A DNA stretch of 30,817 bases, taken from the NCBI GenBank assembly GCA_020635055.1, contig JACKAN010000022.1:1-30817 (forward strand). The letters run 5' to 3'. The position numbers and the translations under genes are program-made. Shown here in pieces: positions 24,612-30,817 of this stretch (position 1 is its first letter; the number at the start of each line of letters is the position of its first letter). Source of the stretch: Pseudobdellovibrionaceae bacterium. GTDB lineage: Bacteria > Bdellovibrionota > Bdellovibrionia > Bdellovibrionales > UBA1609. Below the pieces are notes generated by a model. It saw only the letters and a program-made list of their open reading frames with translations. It was not told the DNA's origin and made no database searches.

Positions 24612-25094
24612 TAAAAAATCCTTTTTAAAACCATTCTAAATCCAAATTAAGTGCTTCAAATTTAACTCAACAGTATTCATGAACAGATAATTTATATATT
24701 AACATTATATTTATTATTAATCTCAAAAGTAAAGCCCAGGGAGTGAAACTAATACTTAAATGCAGACAAGATGTAAAATGACACATTAAAAACTTATTAA
24801 GCTTAATGAAAGCTTAATATTTAAATATAATAATTTTCGATCCCCATTATCTATACTTTTTTTTCACATTTATTTTTATTTCCAGCTATTTTTTCTAACT
24901 TTGCTGTTTTGAAGTTATTGCAATCCTATAAACTGATATAGTTCACAATCAACTTTTTCATTCTTCGCTAAACTATATAAAACTAGACTTTTTTTTGAGG
25001 CAATTAATTTAACAAGGACACCTTATGAAGTGATGATGGGAAAAAGTTTCACTGGGAAATTGTAGTCAGGACTTTAAAAAGTCTTTTTAAAATT
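24612..25094. other. Long non-coding AT-rich region with a dyad
   Basis: This 483-base stretch has no convincing gene. TATTAAGCTT (24795-24804) and AAGCTTAATA (24810-24819) form a perfect 10-base inverted repeat around 5 bases, a possible operator or weak hairpin near the promoter region of the paralog at 24611. On the plus strand there are a TATATA box (24974), an AAGGA site and an ATG-AAG-TGA at 25025 that stops at once, then a hairpin. This could be a lost gene or a small RNA. Confidence 0.5.
25070..25088 (+). terminator. Candidate plus-strand terminator
   Basis: GACTT (25070-25074) and AAGTC (25079-25083) form a short stem around TAAA, followed by five T residues (25084-25088). The T run makes it a plus-strand terminator, yet no plus-strand gene precedes it. 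It is short, so the call is weak. Confidence 0.35.
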
Positions 25095-25610
25095 TTAGGA
25101 ATCTATAAACTTTATTTTACCTAAAAACGAAAAATACTTTTCTTTAATAGTATCTAACACCAATTCGTCGCCTTCTGCGGTGTTGATCTCTTCGCGAATT
25201 TTCACCCATCCCTCTTGATTGTTACTTTCGGGTTCAAAATCTTTGCCGCGAACTAAAAGAATTTTTCTCTCTTGAGCCGAGTCTTCAATGTAATAATTTG
25301 CATAAATGGATTCAACACTGCAACTGTTGTTTATAAATCCCCTGACCATATTAAATTGAGACACCAAGCTGGGTACACAATGGATGAGTTTTACTTTGAC
25401 ATTTTGTGGAACCTTATCACCCTTAAACCACTCCATCCATAAACGTATACCTAATGAATTGATAAAGGTGGTGTGTTCAAAATCGAGAGTTACTTCTTTG
25501 TAAGGGCTTAGGTCCTGTGAAAACAACTCACTGGTCTCGCTAATAAAACCTTTTATTTTAATAAAAAGAACATCCCCTTGGGCATCTAATGTGATCTCAG
25601 ACGTTTCCAT
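25095..25610 (-). CDS. STAS-domain protein with altered C-terminal domain
   Basis: The 171-residue protein has a STAS fold at about 1-100: VLFIKIKGFISE, then VTLDFEHTTFINSLGIRLWMEWF, where the Ser (INS) is at the place phosphorylated in anti-anti-sigma factors. It may bind a partner switch kinase or act as a scaffold. After it come about 70 residues ending ELVLDTIKEKYFSFL. From memory, related deltaproteobacterial proteins have a zinc ribbon here with CxxC pairs; this one has only one or two Cys in the whole region (HCVPS, NSCSV) and none where the ribbon would be. It starts 10 bases after the M16 stop on the same strand, with no good ribosome site, so coupling is likely. Confidence 0.75.
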   Translation of the reverse strand: METSEITLDAQGDVLFIKIKGFISETSELFSQDLSPYKEVTLDFEHTTFINSLGIRLWMEWFKGDKVPQNVKVKLIHCVPSLVSQFNMVRGFINNSCSVESIYANYYIEDSAQERKILLVRGKDFEPESNNQEGWVKIREEINTAEGDELVLDTIKEKYFSFLGKIKFIDS

Positions 25611-25620
25611 TATTAATATT

Positions 25621-28224
25621 TCACCATGGAGATTGCGAGCCTACAACTGAAATTACAGCTTTTTGACTAAAGATTTGTCTAGCCACTTCCTGAATGTCCT
25701 GAGCAGAAACTTTTTCCAATTTTTGTGCAAAATGAAACGTCTCATTATAAGGAAGACCATAAATATGATCAAAAATCAGGGAAGAGCTTATGCTAGAATT
25801 CTTTTGTAATTCAATATCATGCCTACCTATTAAATATCTTTTTGCTCTTAGAATTTCTTTTTCTGAAACTTTCTGGTGTAACAGTTTATCAAATTCTGCT
25901 TGTAACATATTAATAGATTTTTTTACTTTTTCTGGTGAACAAGCTATATAAGCCCCAAAATATCCAACATCAATTCCATCCAAACGCATTGGAGACACCG
26001 AGTAGGCCAGTGATTCCTTATCTCGTAATTCAAGAAATAAACGCCCACCCTGGCCGGCCAGGATAGATTGTATCACTTGGAGAGTATATCTTTCTGGACT
26101 AGTTAATGTAAGCCCAGGAAAACCTAAAATAACATGGCTTTGCTCTTTTTTACTCTCTAAAAATATCTCCTCAGATTTCTGCAACGGATTTATTGCAAAT
26201 TGTTTATTGAACTTCTTACCCCGTGGAAGCTTGGAACTAAAGGCCTCCAGCTTGTCCGTCCAATAATCTAAATTGACGTCACCAACAATCACTATATCCA
26301 TATTATTGGCATTCATTAGAGGAGTTAAATACTCTTTTATATCATTACTGCGTAAAAGTATTAGACTTTCCATATCTCCTAAGGGGTCCGATCCATAGGG
26401 GTGTCCTGAAAACATTTTTTCGTTGAAATTTCTAGAACACTGTTGTGCAGGATTGTCCTCGCGATTTTTAATTTGTTCTTTAATTTGATCAATTTCCCTT
26501 TTTATGACTTCATCTTTAAAAAGGGCTTTGTGGGTTACACTTTCAAATATTTCAAAAGCTGGATCCAATAAAGGGACTAAAGAAGTCATTGCCAGCCCGA
26601 AGGTGTTTCTCCCACCAAATGCGCCAATGTGAGAGGCTAACTTATCAACTTCTAAATGAAGTTGTTGCTCAGTATAATCTTCGGTATCTGAAACCCATGT
26701 CCTTGATAAAACTTCTGTCAATCCAGAGTTCCATTTCTCCTGTGCCCTAAGTCCACCCAACCAAGCCACTTTCATACTTACAACGGGACTGTCAGGACTT
26801 ATGAAATAAATTAAATTGGCGCCTGAAGATAGTTTTTTGACTCCAGAAGTTTTGCTTGTGTTTTTGGCTTGCCATTTGATTTTTGGTCTTTTCTCTATTG
26901 TTTCTTTCTGTGGTTTTTCAGGGAGAGTTCTGTCATATACTTTTTTATAGTTTTTTTGAAAAGTTTTAAAATTTTCTTCCAAACTTTTCACTTTACCCTT
27001 ACTAAGAATAACAGCATTCATTTGACTGGGATTAAGATATTTTCTTGCCACTCTTAAAATGTCTTTAGGCAGTAAGTTTTGGATCTTTTCTATCCACTCT
27101 TTATAGTACTCAGGATCTTCAAATAAATCGTGATAAGTACCAAATTTTCTGGCTAAGCCATCCACAGTTTCTAAGGCGTAGAGTTCATCACTTTCAATAT
27201 TAATTTTTATTTTATCTAACTCTTTCAAGCTGGGGGGAACAGAAAGAACTCTCTCCAATTGCTGACAAAGCACCTCAAAGGCCTCTTGACTCTTCTCAAC
27301 AAGTAGAGAAGAAGATATTGCAAAAAACCCGGGATCTTTGGGTGTAAATGTGCTCGCCACACAATAATTGGTTAATGGATTTTCAATTCTTAATGACTTC
27401 ATCAGCCTGGAGCTATCTCCCTGTCCTAAAATCATGGACAATACATCTAGTGCCGGAATGTCCTTATGGGTAACCTTGGGAATTTTCCAAGCTAAGTGCA
27501 TAAGTGTTTCCTGAAAAGGTCCCTCAACAAATTGATAGCGAGCTCTGCTTTGCGGCTCTTCCGCCTTTCTTTTTACTTTCTTAGTTTTAAATTTGGGCGC
27601 ATCCGAAAAATAAGAATTAATCTTAGCCTTTATAGTCTTACCATCAAAATCTCCGACCACTAAAAGAGTCATATTTTCAGGAGTGTAACGTCTATGAAAG
27701 TAGTTAGTTAAGACTTCTTTTTTAACTGTTTTTATGTTTTTCGCATAACCTATAACTGGAATGCCATAGGGATGTTTTTTAAAGGCTCCCTCAAACAACT
27801 TACTCCCCGCCTGTCGATGGGGGTTGTCCTCTGTGCGTTTGATTTCTTCCAAAACCACTTCTCGCTCATTATTTATTTCTGTTTCATCAAAAAGTGGGTG
27901 GCCCATCATTTGGCTGATAACGTCCATAGCCGTATCAATATATTCCTTAGAAATGGTTACATAAAAAACGGTTTGATCAAAAGAAGTATAGGCATTCAAC
28001 TCTCCCCCAGAACCTTCTACAAGGCTGGCGATTTCCCCCACTTTATACTTTGTAGTACCTTTAAATACCAAATGTTCAATAAAGTGACTGATCCCCTCTT
28101 CGCCTTTTCCTTCATCTGCGCTGCCTGTATGCACCCACATCTGAACTGAAACCACGGGAGATTTATGATTTTCTACTGTTATTACTTCTAAGTCATTTTT
28201 TAATTGAAATTTCTTTAGCTTCAT
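25621..28224 (-). CDS. M16 family zinc metallopeptidase, two tandem domains
   Basis: This 867-residue protein belongs to the insulinase/pitrilysin clan. Its first half (about 1-430) has the inverted zinc motif HFIEH (H47, E50, H51) and third ligand E126, 74 residues further on (REVVLEEIKR), plus GGELNAYTSFDQTVFY, so it should be active. The second half (about 450-867) has the same fold (LAMTSLVPLLDPAFEIF, PYGSDPLGDM, SVSPMRLDG) but no HxxEH, as in other two-domain members where it closes the chamber. There is no signal peptide, so it is probably cytoplasmic; peptide degradation is the expected role. Its start codon is only 13 bases from the divergent hemW start. GAGAG eight bases upstream serves as the ribosome site. 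STAS gene follows directly. Confidence 0.92.
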   Translation of the reverse strand: MKLKKFQLKNDLEVITVENHKSPVVSVQMWVHTGSADEGKGEEGISHFIEHLVFKGTTKYKVGEIASLVEGSGGELNAYTSFDQTVFYVTISKEYIDTAMDVISQMMGHPLFDETEINNEREVVLEEIKRTEDNPHRQAGSKLFEGAFKKHPYGIPVIGYAKNIKTVKKEVLTNYFHRRYTPENMTLLVVGDFDGKTIKAKINSYFSDAPKFKTKKVKRKAEEPQSRARYQFVEGPFQETLMHLAWKIPKVTHKDIPALDVLSMILGQGDSSRLMKSLRIENPLTNYCVASTFTPKDPGFFAISSSLLVEKSQEAFEVLCQQLERVLSVPPSLKELDKIKINIESDELYALETVDGLARKFGTYHDLFEDPEYYKEWIEKIQNLLPKDILRVARKYLNPSQMNAVILSKGKVKSLEENFKTFQKNYKKVYDRTLPEKPQKETIEKRPKIKWQAKNTSKTSGVKKLSSGANLIYFISPDSPVVSMKVAWLGGLRAQEKWNSGLTEVLSRTWVSDTEDYTEQQLHLEVDKLASHIGAFGGRNTFGLAMTSLVPLLDPAFEIFESVTHKALFKDEVIKREIDQIKEQIKNREDNPAQQCSRNFNEKMFSGHPYGSDPLGDMESLILLRSNDIKEYLTPLMNANNMDIVIVGDVNLDYWTDKLEAFSSKLPRGKKFNKQFAINPLQKSEEIFLESKKEQSHVILGFPGLTLTSPERYTLQVIQSILAGQGGRLFLELRDKESLAYSVSPMRLDGIDVGYFGAYIACSPEKVKKSINMLQAEFDKLLHQKVSEKEILRAKRYLIGRHDIELQKNSSISSSLIFDHIYGLPYNETFHFAQKLEKVSAQDIQEVARQIFSQKAVISVVGSQSPW

Positions 28225-28231
28225 CTATTTA
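28204..28231 (+). promoter_or_regulatory. Candidate hemW promoter for a leaderless message
   Basis: TTGAAA (28204-28209) and TATTTA (28226-28231) are 16 bases apart, and six bases later comes the hemW ATG at 28238. This places the expected transcription start on the A of ATG. The -35 lies inside the first codons of the divergent peptidase gene. Confidence 0.4.
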
Positions 28232-28237
28232 ACTCTC

Positions 28238-29422
28238 ATGAACTTTGGTGTTTATGTACATATACCCTATTGCATCCAGCGCTGTCGCTACTGTGATTTT
28301 ACGACCTTTGAACAAAACTCTATCATGCCACCCCAAGAATACTTAGCTCTACTTGAGAAAGAAATTTCAACACGGGCCATACAAATTTCTCAACAAGATT
28401 TAACCAGCCTCTACTTTGGTGGAGGAACTCCTAGCTTGCTCCCAGTAAATTATATACAGAAAATTATTAATAAACTAGGTGCCATGGGTCTTCATATTAC
28501 AGACTCAACGGAAGTAACTATCGAAATCAATCCCACCACAGTGGATCAGCAAAAAATAAAAGATTATCTTAGCTTGGGTATTAATCGTTTCAGTGTCGGC
28601 GCTCAAACCTTTTCAGATGAGCTCTTAAAACTCTGTGGCAGAGAACATAACGTGCATCAAACCCGAGAGTGTTTAGATTGGCTTGCCCATCTAACTACCA
28701 ACTTTAGTCTAGATATTCTCTATGGTTTACCCAAGCAAAGCTTCGCTCAGCTTAGGTTCGATTTGGAAGCCGCAATGTCTTTTCATCCTCAACATATCTC
28801 GGCCTATTGTTTGACCTTACCACAAGGCCATCCCATGAACCAAAATCGTCCAAAAGAAAAAATTCAAATAGACATGTTAGAGTGCATTACCGATTCACTT
28901 AATGCGAAGGGCCTTAAGCAATATGAAATATCTAATTTCGCTAATCCTGGGTTTGAATCACAACACAATCTTTTGTACTGGAAAGACCAAGCATATTGGG
29001 GAATTGGCTTGAGCGCACACTCTTCTTTTCCTCATTTACCTCATTCGCAAATGGGCTTGCGTTTTTGGAACCCTAAAGATTTCAAAACTTATATACATCA
29101 AGTTAATAATCCCAGGGCTCAGGAAGCCTTTCCCCATGAGTATTTAGATTCCTCACAATTTGAGAAACTCAATATATGGGAGTCATTAACAGATTTTTGC
29201 CATATTTCACTAAGGTTAAACGAGGGACTTTCAAAGGATGCTTTGCGTTATCGATTTGGTCCTGAGGCCGTAAATTTGTTAGAAATAAAATTTAAGGAAC
29301 TTTTATTAAATAAATTAGTTCAGCTGTCCTCTCGTGGTTGGTCATTGACTGCCCTGGGTCGAAGATTAAGCAATCAAGTCTTCTTTAGTACAACCTTTTT
29401 AAAGGAAGACTTTCCCGGTTGA
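28238..29422 (+). CDS. hemW: HemW-type radical SAM heme chaperone
   Basis: HemW is a cytoplasmic radical-SAM protein that binds heme and helps insert it into respiratory enzymes; it is often misannotated as coproporphyrinogen III oxidase. The 394-residue product starts MNFGVYVHIPYCIQRCRYCDF, with C12, C16 and C19 for the 4Fe-4S cluster and CDF in place of the CxC of true HemN. SAM-binding LYFGGGTPSLL and the C-terminal HemN_C region (about 310-390) are present. The ATG at 28238 is the only start that gives the usual N-terminus, yet no ribosome site precedes it. grpE follows 49 bases later on the same strand. Confidence 0.92.
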   Translation: MNFGVYVHIPYCIQRCRYCDFTTFEQNSIMPPQEYLALLEKEISTRAIQISQQDLTSLYFGGGTPSLLPVNYIQKIINKLGAMGLHITDSTEVTIEINPTTVDQQKIKDYLSLGINRFSVGAQTFSDELLKLCGREHNVHQTRECLDWLAHLTTNFSLDILYGLPKQSFAQLRFDLEAAMSFHPQHISAYCLTLPQGHPMNQNRPKEKIQIDMLECITDSLNAKGLKQYEISNFANPGFESQHNLLYWKDQAYWGIGLSAHSSFPHLPHSQMGLRFWNPKDFKTYIHQVNNPRAQEAFPHEYLDSSQFEKLNIWESLTDFCHISLRLNEGLSKDALRYRFGPEAVNLLEIKFKELLLNKLVQLSSRGWSLTALGRRLSNQVFFSTTFLKEDFPG

Positions 29423-29428
29423 CATATT

Positions 29429-29434
29429 TATAAT
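29429..29434 (+). promoter_or_regulatory. Candidate -10 box for grpE-dnaJ
   Basis: A perfect TATAAT lies between the hemW stop and grpE, giving a transcription start near 29441 and a leader of about 30 bases. A TTGACA (29419-29424) lies too close to serve with it, and no good -35 stands 16-18 bases upstream. No heat-shock (sigma-32-like or CIRCE) element was seen. Confidence 0.4.
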
Positions 29435-29471
29435 CAGTCCCATGTTTAAAAGTGTAAAAAAGGAGAAATTA

Positions 29472-30125
29472 GTGGCAAAAAAAGAGTATCAGGAGACCTC
29501 TTCTGAATCTGATGGTGAAATTACAATTGATAGCAATATTGATGGCCCTTTAAACACTGAAGAGTTGGAAAAAGCCTTTGCTAAAAAAGAGGGTAAAACT
29601 TCTTCTGAAGAGAACATGGACTCTCAACTCATGGAAGAAAATGAGAAGCTAAAGTCTGAATTATTATACCTCCGTGCTGAATTTGACAATTTTAGAAAAA
29701 ATTCAATTAAAGAGCGCTCAGAAACAATTAAATATGGTGCAGAAAGATTTATCCGACAATTACTATCTGTAATAGATAACTTTGACCGCGCTCTCTCTAT
29801 GGAAATTACACCTGAAAACTATAAAGATTTTATTGCTGGTATTGAACTCACTTCCAATGAATTTAAAACTCAACTTGCAAACATGGGTGTGACCATTAGC
29901 AACCCTTTGGGCCAAGCCTTTGACCCAACAGTTCATGAAGCCTTAAGTAGTGAAGAATCCGACAAAGTAAAGCCCGGTTACATTACTCGAGTCTTCCAAA
30001 TGGGCTACAGTCTTCACGATAAAATTATTCGACCCGCACAAGTTGTAGTTGCTAAAGAGATCAACAAAAAAGAAAAAGAAGCATTTGATACCGATGTTAA
30101 TAACGACGAGGATACTCAAGTTTGA
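29472..30125 (+). CDS. grpE: GrpE nucleotide exchange factor
   Basis: GrpE releases ADP from DnaK and so resets the Hsp70 cycle. The 217-residue product has an acidic, disordered N-terminus (about 1-50) and a long helix (LMEENEKLKSELLYLRAEFD) for the dimer coiled coil. The beta domain ends with the family pattern FDPTVHEALS and VFQMGYSLHDKIIRPAQVVV. I set the start at GTG 29472, because AGGAG lies 6 bases before it; an in-frame ATG at 29442 has no ribosome site. The stop overlaps the J-protein start codon in TTGA, so translation is coupled. dnaK and hrcA are not beside it. Confidence 0.93.
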   Translation: MAKKEYQETSSESDGEITIDSNIDGPLNTEELEKAFAKKEGKTSSEENMDSQLMEENEKLKSELLYLRAEFDNFRKNSIKERSETIKYGAERFIRQLLSVIDNFDRALSMEITPENYKDFIAGIELTSNEFKTQLANMGVTISNPLGQAFDPTVHEALSSEESDKVKPGYITRVFQMGYSLHDKIIRPAQVVVAKEINKKEKEAFDTDVNNDEDTQV

Positions 30126-30817
30126 AAAAAGATTACTATGAAGTCTTAGGTGTTAGTCGTAACACGTCTGATAGCGATATTAAAAAAGCTTATCGCAAGT
30201 TAGCGATGAAATACCATCCGGATAAAAATCCAGGAAATAAACATGCAGAAGATCGTTTTAAAGAAGTCAGCGAAGCTTACGATGTATTAAGAGACGGCCA
30301 AAAACGAAAAATGTATGATCAATTTGGTCATGCCGGCTCCCATGCTGGGGCTCCTGGTGCAGGTTTCCAAGGATCACCTTTTCATACTAAAGGTTTTGAT
30401 TTTGAAGGTTTCAAACAACAGGGTTTTGATGGCTTTGGTCAACATAGCAATCCCCACGATTTATTTAATGAAATTTTTGGGGATATTTTTGGTGGAGGAA
30501 TGGGGCGAAAGCGTGGCCCAGAAAAACAACGTGGTGCAGACCTCCGCTACACTATCAGCTTATCTTTTGAAGAGGCTGCTAAGGGTTGCGAAAAAACCAT
30601 TAACTTTATCAGAAAAAGACAATTCAAAGATGACCATGCCCGAATTTCTGTAACTGTTCCACCTGGAGTAAAGGATGGACAAAGGCTTAAATTGCGCGGG
30701 GAGGGAGATACCCCTCCACAAGGTGGTGAAGCCGGCGATTTATATGTTGTAATCAATCTACAAAAACATCTGCTCTTCGAAAGAGAGGGTCAAAATATTT
30801 TGATGGAAATGCCCATC
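30122..30817 (+). CDS. dnaJ: J-domain co-chaperone without zinc finger, partial
   Basis: This co-chaperone delivers clients to DnaK and triggers its ATPase. The 232 visible codons read without a break from a TTG start that shares bases with the grpE stop. Residues 1-70 are a full J domain (KDYYEVLGVSR start, HPD at 32-34). Residues 73-140 are Gly/Phe-rich, and RGADLRYTISLSFEEAAKG at about 138 opens the first substrate-binding domain. In class A DnaJ about 70 residues with four CxxCxGxG motifs come next; here the sequence runs straight into FIRKRQFKDDHARISVTVP and VKDGQRLKLRGEG with no zinc ribbon. It is therefore class B (CbpA-like) by domain content despite its place next to grpE. The C-terminus is outside the window. 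Confidence 0.92.
   Translation, partial: MKKDYYEVLGVSRNTSDSDIKKAYRKLAMKYHPDKNPGNKHAEDRFKEVSEAYDVLRDGQKRKMYDQFGHAGSHAGAPGAGFQGSPFHTKGFDFEGFKQQGFDGFGQHSNPHDLFNEIFGDIFGGGMGRKRGPEKQRGADLRYTISLSFEEAAKGCEKTINFIRKRQFKDDHARISVTVPPGVKDGQRLKLRGEGDTPPQGGEAGDLYVVINLQKHLLFEREGQNILMEMPI

Noticed and set aside
27772..28149. 125-codon open frame opposite the M16 peptidase gene
   Set aside because: It mirrors the conserved zinc-binding region on the other strand and has no family likeness.
29419..29434. TTGACA and TATAAT as one promoter before grpE
   Set aside because: They are only 4 bases apart, far from the needed 16-18; only the -10 box was kept.

Overview
This AT-rich window is bacterial chromosome carrying mostly housekeeping genes. 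I read it as a Gram-negative relative of Bdellovibrio (Bdellovibrionota). The grounds are lipoprotein signal peptides, a Tat system, a lone PilT retraction ATPase, a nucleoside-catabolism operon, a secreted subtilase and many secreted proteins of no known family. The lineage is an inference from gene style and gene mix; no rRNA or other marker is present. No tRNA, rRNA or CRISPR array was seen.

Layout. 1-4042 (minus strand): rng (RNase G), a small secreted protein, rplU with a long histone-H1-like tail, rpmA, and obgE cut by the left edge. 4212-5477 (plus): pilT, ending in a perfect palindromic terminator shared with a convergent small membrane protein (5520-5912, minus). 6022-8815 (plus): a tight deoC-deoA-punA operon. 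8888-10782 (plus): a small secreted protein and a subtilisin-like lipoprotein protease. 11014-15925 (plus): asnS, then a propionyl-CoA-type carboxylase whose alpha subunit is split into separate biotin carboxylase and biotin-carrier genes. 15922-18627 (minus): a 901-residue lipoprotein that overlaps the carrier gene tail to tail. 18628-19049: the remains of an insertion sequence, with two direct repeats and a frameshifted helix-turn-helix fragment. 19050-20825 (minus): a conserved-looking hypothetical gene, tatB and tatC. 20844-25094: a very AT-rich accessory stretch with a secreted 423-residue protein and two tandem paralogous secreted proteins of unknown family, separated by repeat-bearing non-coding DNA. 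25095-28224 (minus): a two-domain M16 metallopeptidase followed by a STAS-domain protein. 28238-30817 (plus): hemW, grpE and a J-domain protein that lacks the DnaJ zinc finger and runs off the right edge.

How the genes fit together. The deo operon turns nucleosides and deoxyribose phosphate into central metabolites, which would suit an organism that digests the nucleic acids of other cells. The carboxylase cluster handles propionyl-CoA or a related acyl-CoA. RplU, RpmA, Obg and RNase G form a ribosome and RNA-processing group. The most unusual points are the L21 tail, the zinc-finger-less J protein in the grpE operon, the undescribed secreted paralog pair, the dead insertion sequence, and the hemW/M16 divergent starts only 13 bases apart, with a promoter placed for a leaderless hemW message. 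All promoter and hairpin calls were made by eye.
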